From positions 1-44,442 of the forward strand of contig JBOGZD010000006.1 in NCBI GenBank assembly GCA_050697155.1: a DNA stretch of 44,442 nucleotides, read 5' to 3'. The translations under genes were made by a program, and so were the position numbers. Below the pieces are notes generated by a model that searched no databases, was not told the DNA's origin, and saw nothing but the letters and a program-made list of their open reading frames with translations. Source of the stretch: JBOGZD01 sp050697155 (lineage in GTDB: Bacteria; Actinomycetota; Thermoleophilia; Solirubrobacterales; 70-9). Shown piece after piece: positions 8,401 through 16,477 of the stretch. Each line of letters opens with the position of its first letter. Positions within the stretch are counted from its first letter, which is position 1.

Positions 8401-9801
8401 GGCGCCCGGGGTCTGACCACGCTCGGCTCGAGCCCGACGATGGTCGGCGCGATCACCGTGATGATCGTGATCGTCGCGGTGTTCCTCGCCTACAACGCGA
8501 ACACCGGGCTTCCGTTCGTGCCCACCTACCGGATCTCCGCCCAGGTGCCGAACGCGAACACCCTCGTGCCCGGCAACGAGGTCCGGGTCGGCGGAGTCCG
8601 CGTCGGCCTGGTCGAGGACATCGAGCCGGTGGCGACCGAGACCGGCGACGCTGTCGCCGAGCTCGACCTGAAGCTCGACGCCGACGTCGAGCCGCTGCCG
8701 GTCGATTCGACCGTGATCGTGCGCTCGCGCTCCGCGCTCGGGCTCAAGTACCTGGAGATCGTGCGCGGCACCGATGCCGACGGCTATGCCCAGGGCGCCA
8801 TCGTTCCCCTTGCCGCCGCACGCCCGGAGCCGGTCGAGCTCGACGAGGTGCTGAACACCTTCGACGAGGCGACCCGGGTCGCGGTCCAGCGGAACCTGGT
8901 CGAGTTCGGCAACGCCCTCGCCGGTCGGGGGATCGAGCTCAACGCGGCGCTCGGACGGCTGCCTGGGGTACTCGAGCTGCTCGAGCCGGTGATGCGTGAC
9001 CTGAGCGCGCCCGACACCGGGCTCGCCCGCTTCGTCTCCGCGCTCGCCGCCACGGCGGCCGAGGTGGTCCCGGTCGCCGAGCTGCAGGCGGAGATGTTCG
9101 GCTCGCTCGAGACCACCTTCGCCGCACTCGCCGACGTCGCACCCTCCATCCAGGAGACGATCTCCGAGGGGCCGCCGACGGAGGACGTCGCCCTTCAGTC
9201 GCTGCCGCGGATCCGGCCCTTCCTCGCCAACACGGCCGGGCTGTTCGAAGAGCTCGAGCCTGCGGCGACCGCGCTGCGCGAGACCTCACCCGAGCTGGCC
9301 GCGGCGCTGGAGCTGGGCGCACCAGTGCTCGACGACGCCCCGCGGCTGAACGACGAGCTCGCTCCGACCGCCGAGGCCCTGGCCGCGTTCGGCGACGACC
9401 CGGTCGTCGACGCCGGGCTCGCCCGGGTCACGCAGGCGACCGACGTGCTCGGCGAGGGTCTGGGCTTCGTCGCCCCGGCGCAGACCGTCTGCAACTACGG
9501 CTCGATCCTGGCCGAGAACCTCGCCGGGATCTTCGGCGACGGCAACGCGCTCGGCGCCTGGCAGCGGTTCATCGTCTTCGACGTCCCCAAGGGACCCAAC
9601 AGCGAGGGCAGCCCCTCCTCGGCGCCCGCGTCGGGCGGCGGCGACGGCAAGAACTTCCTGCACGTCAACCCGTACCCGAACACCGCCGCCCCCGGGCAGC
9701 CGCGCGAGTGCGAGGCGGGCAACGAGCCCTTCCTCGGCGGACGCACCGTGATCGGCAACGTACCCGGCAACCAGGGCACCGCCACCAGGGGGCCAGGATG
9801 A
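8395..9801 (+). CDS. MCE family protein, third of six
   Basis: 468 aa. Membrane segment at about 16-34, MCE domain at about 44-120 (LVPGNEVRVGG, ALGLKYLEI), then a long helical region and a C-terminal segment rich in Gly, Ser and Asn. The ATG at 8395 is fixed by its overlap with the mini-ORF stop and by being the last base positions of the 59-bp element. The stop overlaps the next start as ATGA (9798-9801). Confidence 0.9.
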   Translation: MRGARGLTTLGSSPTMVGAITVMIVIVAVFLAYNANTGLPFVPTYRISAQVPNANTLVPGNEVRVGGVRVGLVEDIEPVATETGDAVAELDLKLDADVEPLPVDSTVIVRSRSALGLKYLEIVRGTDADGYAQGAIVPLAAARPEPVELDEVLNTFDEATRVAVQRNLVEFGNALAGRGIELNAALGRLPGVLELLEPVMRDLSAPDTGLARFVSALAATAAEVVPVAELQAEMFGSLETTFAALADVAPSIQETISEGPPTEDVALQSLPRIRPFLANTAGLFEELEPAATALRETSPELAAALELGAPVLDDAPRLNDELAPTAEALAAFGDDPVVDAGLARVTQATDVLGEGLGFVAPAQTVCNYGSILAENLAGIFGDGNALGAWQRFIVFDVPKGPNSEGSPSSAPASGGGDGKNFLHVNPYPNTAAPGQPRECEAGNEPFLGGRTVIGNVPGNQGTATRGPG

Positions 9802-11357
9802 GCACGCTCGCTCGCGGCACCCGCCCCGGCCATCGCCGCACGCCCCCCTGGGTGATCGGGCTGGCGGTAGCCGTGCTCATGTCGATCGGCGTCTACCTGG
9901 CGTTCGCCAAGCAGATCCCGTTCGCCGACCCGGGCTACGAGCTGCGGGCGACGTTCGACAACGCGGCCACCCTGCGGACGAGCTCGCCGGTGCGGATCGC
10001 CGGCGTAAACGTCGGCGAGGTGACCGGGGTCGAGTCCAGGGGCGACGCCGCCGAGGTCAGCTTCACGATTGACGAGGACGGGCGCCCGATCCACGACGAC
10101 GCGACGATCGAGATCCGCCCGCGCCTGTTCCTCGAGGGCAACTTCTTCCTCGACCTCGACCCCGGCAGCCCCAGCGCGGCCGAGCTCGGCGACGGCGACG
10201 AGATCCCGGTCTCCCAGACGGCGACCGCAGTGCAGCTCGACGAGGTGCTGACCGCGCTCCAGGAGCCCCAGCGCCGCGGGTTGCAGCGGGCGCTGGCGGG
10301 ACTCGGCACCGCGCTCACCTACGAGCCGACGGCCGCCGACGACCTCACCCAGGACCCCGACGTCCACGGCGAGACCGCGGCGCAGGCGCTCAACCAGGCG
10401 CTTCGCGACGGCGGGCCCGCCGGGCGGGACACGGCGATCGTCAACGAGGCGCTGCGCGGCGAGGGGCGCCACGACCTCTCCGGGCTGGTCCGGGGCCAGC
10501 GGGCGCTGTTCGGCCGGCTCGAGGCCAGCGAGGAGGCGCTCCAGGGCCTGATCACCAACTTCAACGTCACAACCGGCGCGCTGGCCGCCGAGGCCGACGC
10601 CCTGAGCGCGACACTGGTCGAGCTCGCGCCGACCCTCGAGCAGGCCGAGCCCTCGCTGCGGGCACTCAGCGAGGCGCTGCCCCCGCTGCGCTCGCTGGCG
10701 CTCGAGCTCGAGCCCGGCGTGGCCGAGTTGCCGGGGACGATCGACGCCGCCGGGCCCTGGCTCGACCAGGCGACGCCGCTCCTTCGCGACTCAGAGCTCG
10801 GCGGCCTGGCGCGGATGCTGCGCCACGCAGCCCCCGGGCTCGCCCGCACGGCGGTCGGCTCCCGCAACCTGTTCACCCAGACGACCAGGCTCGGGCGCTG
10901 CGTCTCCGGCGTCCTGGTACCGGTCGGCGACATCGTGATCGACGACAACGGGGGCGCCTATCCGTTCGGCAGCGGCGCGGCCGGGTACCCGAGCGGGCTG
11001 ACCAACTATCAGGAGTTCCTCTCCAGCCTGGTGAACCAGGCCGGCGAAAGCCAGAACTTCGACGGCAACGGCTCCTACCTGCGGGTCAACGCGGGCGGCG
11101 GCGGAACGCTGGCCAGCACGCCGTACCCGCAGGGCACCTTCAACAACACCACACTGTTCGGCAACTTCCCCGAGGCACCGCTCGGCACCCGCCCGACCTT
11201 CACCCCCACGACCCCGCCCTTCCGCCCCGACGTCCGCTGCCACACGAACCCGCTGCCCGACGTGAACGGGGTCGGCGGTGCCGGTCTGCCGGGGGACGTC
11301 GGGCCGCCCAGCCCCGAGGGGCTGCCGCCGCTCCCCGAAGAGGAGGAGGCGCCGTGA
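9798..11357 (+). CDS. MCE family protein, fourth of six
   Basis: 519 aa. Basic N-terminus, membrane segment at about 18-36, MCE domain at about 47-120 (SSPVRIAGVNVGEV, FLEGNFFLDL). The central helical part contains a quinone-independent, unremarkable Glu/Leu-rich repeat region, and the C-terminus after residue ~440 is Pro/Gly-rich, ending in acidic residues. Such Pro-rich tails occur in several mycobacterial Mce proteins. The start is set by the ATGA overlap; the stop overlaps the next gene as GTGA. Confidence 0.9.
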   Translation: MSTLARGTRPGHRRTPPWVIGLAVAVLMSIGVYLAFAKQIPFADPGYELRATFDNAATLRTSSPVRIAGVNVGEVTGVESRGDAAEVSFTIDEDGRPIHDDATIEIRPRLFLEGNFFLDLDPGSPSAAELGDGDEIPVSQTATAVQLDEVLTALQEPQRRGLQRALAGLGTALTYEPTAADDLTQDPDVHGETAAQALNQALRDGGPAGRDTAIVNEALRGEGRHDLSGLVRGQRALFGRLEASEEALQGLITNFNVTTGALAAEADALSATLVELAPTLEQAEPSLRALSEALPPLRSLALELEPGVAELPGTIDAAGPWLDQATPLLRDSELGGLARMLRHAAPGLARTAVGSRNLFTQTTRLGRCVSGVLVPVGDIVIDDNGGAYPFGSGAAGYPSGLTNYQEFLSSLVNQAGESQNFDGNGSYLRVNAGGGGTLASTPYPQGTFNNTTLFGNFPEAPLGTRPTFTPTTPPFRPDVRCHTNPLPDVNGVGGAGLPGDVGPPSPEGLPPLPEEEEAP

Positions 11358-12676
11358 GGCGGGCGATCCGCGAGCACATGCGCGACTTCGTCGCCATCGC
11401 CGCACTGCTGGTGCTCGGCCTGGCGACGATGCTGGCGATCCTCCTCCAGCAGGGCGCCTCGCTGCCGAGCTGGTTGCCGGGCGGCGAGGAGCGCTTCGAG
11501 CTGCGCGGTGAGTTCTCCACCGCCCAGGCGGTCACCCCCGGGCAGGGCCAGACGGTGAACATCGCCGGGACCCGGGTGGGCGACGTGTCCGAGGTAGAGC
11601 TCGACGAGGGGGTCGCGGTGGTGACGATGCAGGTCGAGGACCGCTACGCGCCCCTGATCCACGACGACGCCACCATGCTGCTGCGCCCGCGCACCGGGCT
11701 CCAGGACATGACGGTCGAGCTCGATCCGGGCACGGAGTCCGCCGAGCCGGTCGAAGAGGGGGCGACGGTTGAGCTCGCCCAGACGGCGCCCAACGTTCAG
11801 CCCGACGAGATCCTGGAGACCCTCGACGGCGACACACGCGCCTACCTGAAGCTGCTGCTCCAGGCCGGCGGCGAGGGCCTGGGCGGGCGCGGCAAGCAGC
11901 TCTCCGCCGGGCTGCGGCGGTTCGAGCCGCTCGCCCGCGACCTGCGGCGGATCGGCTCGGCGCTCGCGGCGCGGCGCGAGAACATCGCCGGGGCGATCAC
12001 CAGCCTGCGCCTGGTGAGCGAGGAGCTCGGGAGCAGCGACACGCGCCTGGCCGAGTTCGTCGACTCCTCCGACGAGGTGCTCGCCTCGTTCGCAGACCAG
12101 GAGGCCTCGATCCGCGCCGCCGTATCCGAGCTCCCCGGGACCCTGCGCGCGACCCGGGACGCGCTCGCCGGCGGCCAGGATTTCGCCGAGGTGCTCGGGC
12201 CGGCGTCACGCGACCTGATCCCGGCCGCGCGCGCGCTCGGACCGGGGCTGCGGGAGGTGCGGCCGTTCCTGCGCGACACCGTCGAGCCGATCCGCGACTC
12301 GATCAGGCCGTTCACCCGTGCGGTGCGGCGCCCGGTCCGCCACACCAAGCAGGCGTCGGGGCCGCTCGGAAACCTCACCCAGGGCCTCGGCAACGGCCTC
12401 GGCGAGCTCAACCAGCTCACCAACGCGCTCGCGTACAACCCGCCCGGCGCCGCCGAGGAGGGCTACCTGTTCTGGCTCGCGTGGCTCAACCACAACACCA
12501 ACGCCCTGTTCTTCAGCCAGGACTCGCTCGGTCCGATGCGCCGCGGCGCGGTGATCCTCGGCTGCAACACCGCCGGCCTTGCAGAGGGCGTCGCCGCCCC
12601 GCGCCCGTTCCTGAAGACGCTTCAGCAGATCACCAACGTCCCCCAGTCCGCCGACCCGAGGGTCTGCCCGCAGTGA
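11354..12676 (+). CDS. MCE family protein, fifth of six
   Basis: 440 aa. Membrane segment at about 12-31; MCE domain at about 47-125 with GQTVNIAGTRVGDV and GLQDMTVELDPG. A long helical region and a hydrophobic patch near 375-395 (GYLFWLAWLNHN) follow, then a C-terminal Cys pair. The GTG start overlaps the preceding stop by the GTGA arrangement. Confidence 0.9.
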   Translation: MRRAIREHMRDFVAIAALLVLGLATMLAILLQQGASLPSWLPGGEERFELRGEFSTAQAVTPGQGQTVNIAGTRVGDVSEVELDEGVAVVTMQVEDRYAPLIHDDATMLLRPRTGLQDMTVELDPGTESAEPVEEGATVELAQTAPNVQPDEILETLDGDTRAYLKLLLQAGGEGLGGRGKQLSAGLRRFEPLARDLRRIGSALAARRENIAGAITSLRLVSEELGSSDTRLAEFVDSSDEVLASFADQEASIRAAVSELPGTLRATRDALAGGQDFAEVLGPASRDLIPAARALGPGLREVRPFLRDTVEPIRDSIRPFTRAVRRPVRHTKQASGPLGNLTQGLGNGLGELNQLTNALAYNPPGAAEEGYLFWLAWLNHNTNALFFSQDSLGPMRRGAVILGCNTAGLAEGVAAPRPFLKTLQQITNVPQSADPRVCPQ

Positions 12677-12693
12677 GCGAGATGGCTGGCTGA
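12673..12693 (+). CDS. Possible 6-aa bridging ORF between mce genes 5 and 6
   Basis: GTG at 12673 overlaps the stop of mce gene 5 (GTGA); six codons later a TGA overlaps the ATG of mce gene 6 (TGATG). The encoded MSEMAG is too short to be more than a coupling device. Confidence 0.25.
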   Translation: MSEMAG

Positions 12694-14240
12694 TGGAGAC
12701 CCGCCCGCCGACAATCGCCCGGATCCTGATCGCGGCCGCCTTCGCGCTCTCGTGCTTCGCGCTGCTGCTCTTCCTCTGGCTCGCCTTCGGCGGCCCGGTG
12801 CCGCTCAAGCCCGAGAGCTACCGCTTCGAGGTTCCGTTCACCGAGGCGACCCAGCTCGCCCAGGAGTCCGACGTGCGCATCTCGGGGGTCTCGGTCGGCA
12901 AGGTGAAGCGGATCGACCTCGACGACGCCGGCAGCGCGGTGGCGACGGTCGAGCTCGACACCCAATACGCGCCGATCCCCGCCGACACCCGCGCCACCCT
13001 GCGCCAGAAGACGCTGCTCGGCGAGACCTACGTCGAGCTGTCGAGCGGGTCGGAGGACGCCGGCTCGCTGCCCGAGGGCGGCGCGCTGCCCGCGGCGCAG
13101 GTCGCCGAGTCGGTGCAGCTCGACGAGATCTTCCGCACCTTCGACGCGCGCACCCGGGCCGCCTTCCAGACCTGGATGCAGGGCGCCGCCGGCGCGTTGC
13201 GCGGGCGCGGCGCCGACCTCTCCGTCGCGCTCGCGTCGCTCGACGACTTCGCCGCCGAGGCCGACCGGGTCCTGCGGGTCCTCGACAGCCAGCGACTCGC
13301 CGTCCGCGGCCTGGTTCGCGACGGCGGCGAGGTCTTCGCCGCGCTGTCGGAGCGCCGCGGGCAGCTCAGCGGCCTGGTCCGAAACGCGGCCGCGGTGTTC
13401 GAGACCACCGCCCGGCGCGACGACGACCTGCGGCGCGCGTTCACCGTCCTGCCCACGTTCCTGCGCGAGTCGCGCACGACGCTCGGACGGCTCGACCGCT
13501 TCGCCGCCGACACCGACCCGCTGGTGACGCAGCTGCGCCCGGCGGCGAGGGAGCTGACACCGACCCTGACGGCAACCGGGGACCTCGCGGGCGAGCTGCG
13601 CGGCTTCTTCGCCGGCCTGCGCGAGGTGGAAGCCGCGTCGCCGCGCGGCTTCTCCGCCCTCCGCGAACTGCTCGACGCCGATCTGCCGCCGCTGCTGGAG
13701 CGCCTCGATCCCTTCCTGACCGAGCTCACCCCGATCCTGACCGGGCTCGGCGACTACCGCCGCGAGGTGGCGGCGTTCGTCGCCAACACCGCCGCGGCGA
13801 CCAACGCGGTCAACGACGAGGGCGCCGGGCCGCGCGCCTACCTGCGCACCCTGGCGCCGCTGAGCCCCGAGGTCTTCAACGCCTGGCCCAGCCGCCCAAG
13901 CTCGAACCGCACCAACCCCTACGTCGCCCCGGGTGGGTACGCGAACCTCGGCGCGGGACTGGCGTCGTTCGAGACCGCCCAGTGCTCGGCGGGGATCGAC
14001 TCGGTGCTCGACGCGGCGGTCGCCGAGAGCGAGGACTTCCTCGCCCGTTTCCCGTTCGCCGATGACCCCGAGGCGGAGGCGGCGGACCTGTTCGAGCGCA
14101 TCCGCGAGTTCGGCTTCAACGGGCTCGAGCGAGCCAGCGAGGTGCCGCGGCCCGGCTGCGCCAAGCAGGCGCCGTTCCCGTCGATCGGCGGCACGGCGCC
14201 CGAGCTGTCCGATTACCAGCACGTGCGGAGGCTGCCGTGA
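12693..14240 (+). CDS. MCE family protein, sixth of six
   Basis: 515 aa. Membrane segment at about 9-33, MCE domain at about 42-117 (VRISGVSVGKV, LLGETYVEL). Helical middle region, then a C-terminal part with paired Cys residues that ends in an aromatic/basic tail. It closes the six-gene run; no permease, ATPase or Mce-associated gene follows. Two hairpins lie directly downstream (14256-14305). Confidence 0.9.
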   Translation: METRPPTIARILIAAAFALSCFALLLFLWLAFGGPVPLKPESYRFEVPFTEATQLAQESDVRISGVSVGKVKRIDLDDAGSAVATVELDTQYAPIPADTRATLRQKTLLGETYVELSSGSEDAGSLPEGGALPAAQVAESVQLDEIFRTFDARTRAAFQTWMQGAAGALRGRGADLSVALASLDDFAAEADRVLRVLDSQRLAVRGLVRDGGEVFAALSERRGQLSGLVRNAAAVFETTARRDDDLRRAFTVLPTFLRESRTTLGRLDRFAADTDPLVTQLRPAARELTPTLTATGDLAGELRGFFAGLREVEAASPRGFSALRELLDADLPPLLERLDPFLTELTPILTGLGDYRREVAAFVANTAAATNAVNDEGAGPRAYLRTLAPLSPEVFNAWPSRPSSNRTNPYVAPGGYANLGAGLASFETAQCSAGIDSVLDAAVAESEDFLARFPFADDPEAEAADLFERIREFGFNGLERASEVPRPGCAKQAPFPSIGGTAPELSDYQHVRRLP

Positions 14241-14255
14241 GCCAGGTGTTCGGGG

Positions 14256-14276
14256 CCGAGACACAAAGTGTCTCGG
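14256..14276 (+). terminator. Perfect hairpin after the mce operon
   Basis: CCGAGACAC (14256-14264) pairs with GTGTCTCGG (14268-14276) around AAA. There is no T-run. The core CCGAGACA recurs in the hairpin before rsmA (22797-22804). Confidence 0.5.
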
Positions 14277-14289
14277 CAGCAGCAGGTAA

Positions 14290-14306
14290 GGCGGGCGAAG
14301 CCCGCC
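14290..14306 (+). terminator. Second hairpin after the mce operon
   Basis: GGCGGGC (14290-14296) pairs with GCCCGCC (14300-14306) around GAA. It may act together with the hairpin just upstream to end the mce transcript. Confidence 0.35.
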
Positions 14307-14348
14307 GCAAGTGGTGTGCGCCGCGGACCGCAACTCAGAACCCGTCGC

Positions 14349-14413
14349 TATGTTTTCTCTTACACGGAAGGAAAGCGCCGCAGGAAGCGGCGCCCCTAAA
14401 TCGATCAAGGAGG
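14349..14413 (+). promoter_or_regulatory. Possible promoter, 5'-UTR hairpin and ribosome site
   Basis: TATGTT (14349-14354) could be a -10. The leader that follows contains a 7-bp hairpin (14375-14381 with 14387-14393, loop AGGAA) and a strong AAGGAGG at 14407-14413, five bases before the ATG at 14418. This is the best Shine-Dalgarno in the window. Confidence 0.4.
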
Positions 14414-14417
14414 ATCA

Positions 14418-15152
14418 ATGCGCAGAAGGCGCACGTACCTGATCGGGGCACTCGGCCTCGCCCTCGCCCTCGCGATCTCCTCGGTCGCCATCTCGGCGCC
14501 CGCGGACCAGACGCTTGACGTGATCGTCGGCGGCAAGGCGAAGCCGAAGCTCGACAAGAAGCAGTTCAAGAAGTCGTCGATCGAGGTGACGACCACCGTC
14601 GCGGACGCGGCCAACCCGTCGGGGATCCCCCCGAAGGCGAACCGGGCGGTGCTCAAGTTCTCGAAGCCGAACCTGAAGTTCTCGCCCCGCGCCAAGCCCG
14701 GCTGCGAGCCGAGCCAGGTCGAGAACACGACGACCGAGGCCGCGCTCGCAGCCTGCGGGAACGCCAAGGTCAGCCGCAGGGGTGACGCGACCGTCGCGCT
14801 TCCTCTCGGGCCCGGCGGTAGCCGGCAGGACTTCCCCGCCGTCGTCACCGCGTTCAACGACGGCAGCCAGAAGGGCATCCTGCTGCACACGCGGGTCCCC
14901 GACCTCGGCACGACCGCGGTCCTGAGGGGCAAGATCACCGGAGGCAACACGCTCGACGTCGCGATCCCGCCCATCGGCGGGGGCGCCGGCGCGGTCGACC
15001 GGTTCCACGTCCTGGTCAAGGCCGGCAAGTACGTCCAGGCGCGGTGCAAGAGGAAGACGATCAAGACGAAGTCGACCTTCTCGTTCAATGACGCCCCGGA
15101 TGCGACAGTGGCGGACAGCCAGAAGTGCAAGCGGAAGAAGAAGAGGAACTAG
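14418..15152 (+). CDS. Secreted basic protein of unknown function
   Basis: 244-aa protein with a signal peptide (1-27, four Arg residues then a hydrophobic core ending at about Ala-27). The mature part is rich in Lys, has two Cys spaced like those in the secreted protein at 34-1710 (a Cys, about 20 residues, then AAC), and ends in a very basic KRKKKRN tail with further Cys residues. A distant relationship to that protein is possible. It has a strong ribosome site and its own terminator, so it is probably a well-expressed single gene, separate from the mce operon. Confidence 0.75.
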   Translation: MRRRRTYLIGALGLALALAISSVAISAPADQTLDVIVGGKAKPKLDKKQFKKSSIEVTTTVADAANPSGIPPKANRAVLKFSKPNLKFSPRAKPGCEPSQVENTTTEAALAACGNAKVSRRGDATVALPLGPGGSRQDFPAVVTAFNDGSQKGILLHTRVPDLGTTAVLRGKITGGNTLDVAIPPIGGGAGAVDRFHVLVKAGKYVQARCKRKTIKTKSTFSFNDAPDATVADSQKCKRKKKRN

Positions 15153-15178
15153 GGGAGCCTCGAATCCCCGGTTTCGGG

Positions 15179-15206
15179 AACGGGCGGCTTCGGCCGCCCG
15201 TTCTTG
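15179..15206 (+). terminator. Intrinsic terminator with TTCG tetraloop
   Basis: AACGGGCGGC (15179-15188) pairs perfectly with GCCGCCCGTT (15193-15202) around TTCG, followed by CTTG. It ends the secreted-protein transcript. The -10 of the next gene (15207) begins at the very next base. Confidence 0.8.
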
Positions 15207-15212
15207 TAGCTT
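15207..15212 (+). promoter_or_regulatory. -10 box TAGCTT of the lipoprotein gene
   Basis: TAGCTT is separated by 6 bases from the ATG at 15219. There is no Shine-Dalgarno, so a leaderless mRNA is likely. The -35 would fall inside the terminator stem. Confidence 0.5.
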
Positions 15213-15218
15213 GCGCCG

Positions 15219-15587
15219 ATGCGAGGGTGGCCGCGAGTCCGAGGAGCAGCCGTGGCCGCACTCGCCCTCGCCTCGCTCGCGCTCGCCGCCTGCGGCGACG
15301 ATGACGACGAAGGCTTTGGGAACGGGAGGATCGTCGACGCGCTCGGGCTCGAGGAGGTCGACTCCGGCTACGCGATGGGGGGCGACCCCTTCTGTGCGGT
15401 CGCCAGCAAGCTGCTCAACGACTCCGACGAGGTCGAGACCGCCCAGGACGCGGACGAGCTCGGGCTGGTGATCGCCAGCCGCCAGGGCAACGTCGGCATC
15501 GAGGCGGTGCCGCCGTTCGCCCCCGACTGCAAGGACAAGGCGAAGAAGCAGCTAAATCGCCTCGACCCGAAGCCGAAGGACGACTGA
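15219..15587 (+). CDS. Small lipoprotein
   Basis: 122 aa. Signal peptide with lipobox LALAAC; Cys-25 would be lipidated and is followed by an acidic GDDDDE stretch. The mature domain has two Cys (in DPFCAVA and APDCKDK) that could form a disulfide. No family is recognised. Expressed from its own leaderless-type promoter overlapping the previous terminator. Confidence 0.75.
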   Translation: MRGWPRVRGAAVAALALASLALAACGDDDDEGFGNGRIVDALGLEEVDSGYAMGGDPFCAVASKLLNDSDEVETAQDADELGLVIASRQGNVGIEAVPPFAPDCKDKAKKQLNRLDPKPKDD

Positions 15588-15613
15588 CTGGTAGAGGCTT
15601 GGTGGGTGGGGTC

Positions 15614-15660
15614 GCGAGTTCTGCATTCGCCGTCCGTAGGACGGTAAACGCAGAACTCGC
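15614..15660. repeat. 47-base palindromic hairpin
   Basis: An 11-bp outer stem (15614-15624 with 15650-15660), a short partly pairing interior loop and a 6-bp inner stem (15630-15635 with 15639-15644, loop GTA). It sits between two plus-strand genes and may be a terminator or a REP-like element. It is followed by two more hairpins up to 15686. Confidence 0.6.
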
Positions 15661-15686
15661 CGCAGGCGGCGGGCGTGATCGCCCGC
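15658..15686. terminator. Two tandem GC hairpins
   Basis: CGCCGC/GCGGCG (15658-15663 with 15666-15671) and GCGGGCG/CGCCCGC (15669-15675 with 15680-15686, loop TGAT). They overlap, so only one can form at a time. No T-run follows. Confidence 0.35.
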
Positions 15687-15705
15687 GTCGCGCCACCGCC
15701 GGGCG

Positions 15706-15711
15706 TACCCT
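15706..15711 (+). promoter_or_regulatory. -10 box TACCCT
   Basis: TACCCT ends 9 bases before the ATG at 15721 and no ribosome site intervenes; leaderless pattern. Confidence 0.45.
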
Positions 15712-15720
15712 TCGGCTGCG

Positions 15721-15990
15721 ATGGCTGCCAAGCGCGACCCCCGGCTGGTCTCACTCGGCTACGGCCGCTTCGTGCGTGCCGATCGCGTCTTCGCTCTCGT
15801 CCCGCTGGCGGCCAAGGATCGCGGCGAGGGCCGCCGCACCTACGTCCACGTCGACGGGATCGCCGAGCCGCTGGTCGCCTCGCGTTCCGAGAAGGCGATC
15901 CTCGCCGACGTCGAGGCCGCGCTCGCCGAGGCCGCCGGCGTCCCCCAGCGCCGCCGCAGCGTCGCCAAGGGCCAGGAGAAGCTGGTCTAG
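15721..15990 (+). CDS. Conserved small protein, weakly RemA/DUF370-like
   Basis: 89 aa, no signal peptide or membrane segment. The start SLGYGRFVRADRVFALVP is reminiscent of the RemA/DUF370 pattern (IGFGN-V-A-RV-AIV), a small DNA-binding regulator family; the central Arg-Arg-Thr-Tyr and SEKAIL segments could match its later strands. This resemblance is weak and from memory. The C-terminus is basic. It is a stand-alone gene between hairpins, converging with the DDN-type reductase. Confidence 0.6.
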   Translation: MAAKRDPRLVSLGYGRFVRADRVFALVPLAAKDRGEGRRTYVHVDGIAEPLVASRSEKAILADVEAALAEAAGVPQRRRSVAKGQEKLV

Positions 15991-16027
15991 CTGTAATCCC
16001 CTGAGCTCGTTGTTCATCCGGGCCTCC

Positions 16028-16477
16028 TCAGTCGGCCGAGCTGACGAGCGCTGGGCTCAGGATGCCGAGCGGGATCTCGCGCTCCGTGCGCTCCTGGTAG
16101 CGCTCATAATCGGGCCAGATCTCGACCACCCGGGGCCAGAGGCGCCGGCGTTCCTCCGGCGTCGCCTGGCGGACACGCATTCGGTGTCGCTCGCCGCCAA
16201 TCTGGATCTCGGTCTCGTCCATCTCGCGCAGGTTGAGCCACCACGCGGGGTGCTTGTGCGACCCGCCCTTGGAGGCGACGACGACGATGTCGCCGCCGTC
16301 GGCGAGGTAGAGCAGCGCCGCCGTCCGCTGGATGCCGCTGCGGCGCCCGACGTGGTCGACGAGCACGGTTCGCGAACGGCCAAGGGGGGAGGGCAGGAAC
16401 CGCCCGCGGGTGAGGCGGTACGCCGGGATGTGGGCGCGAACGAACCCGTTCCAGAGCGCTCGCCGAACGCGGCTCAC
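16028..16477 (-). CDS. DDN-type (deazaflavin F420) nitroreductase-family protein
   Basis: 149 aa. Contains the hallmarks of the F420H2-dependent quinone reductase/nitroreductase (DDN) family: HVGRRSGIQR, a VVVASKGG strand-turn, PAWWLNL, and a C-terminal WPDYERYQERTEREIP. The family reduces quinones or other substrates with F420H2. The GTG start at 16477 overlaps the stop of the upstream SDR (GTGA), so both are co-translated. A longer in-frame reading to 16663 has no family support. Confidence 0.85.
   Translation of the reverse strand: MSRVRRALWNGFVRAHIPAYRLTRGRFLPSPLGRSRTVLVDHVGRRSGIQRTAALLYLADGGDIVVVASKGGSHKHPAWWLNLREMDETEIQIGGERHRMRVRQATPEERRRLWPRVVEIWPDYERYQERTEREIPLGILSPALVSSAD

Noticed and set aside
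12630..14408. 592-codon frame antisense to the sixth mce gene
   Set aside because: No domain; composition (Arg, Gly, Glu, Leu) is typical of a GC-rich shadow frame.
14237..14518. ORF starting in a GTGA overlap with the last mce stop
   Set aside because: It runs through two hairpins and into the signal peptide of the next gene in another frame, with no recognisable domain.
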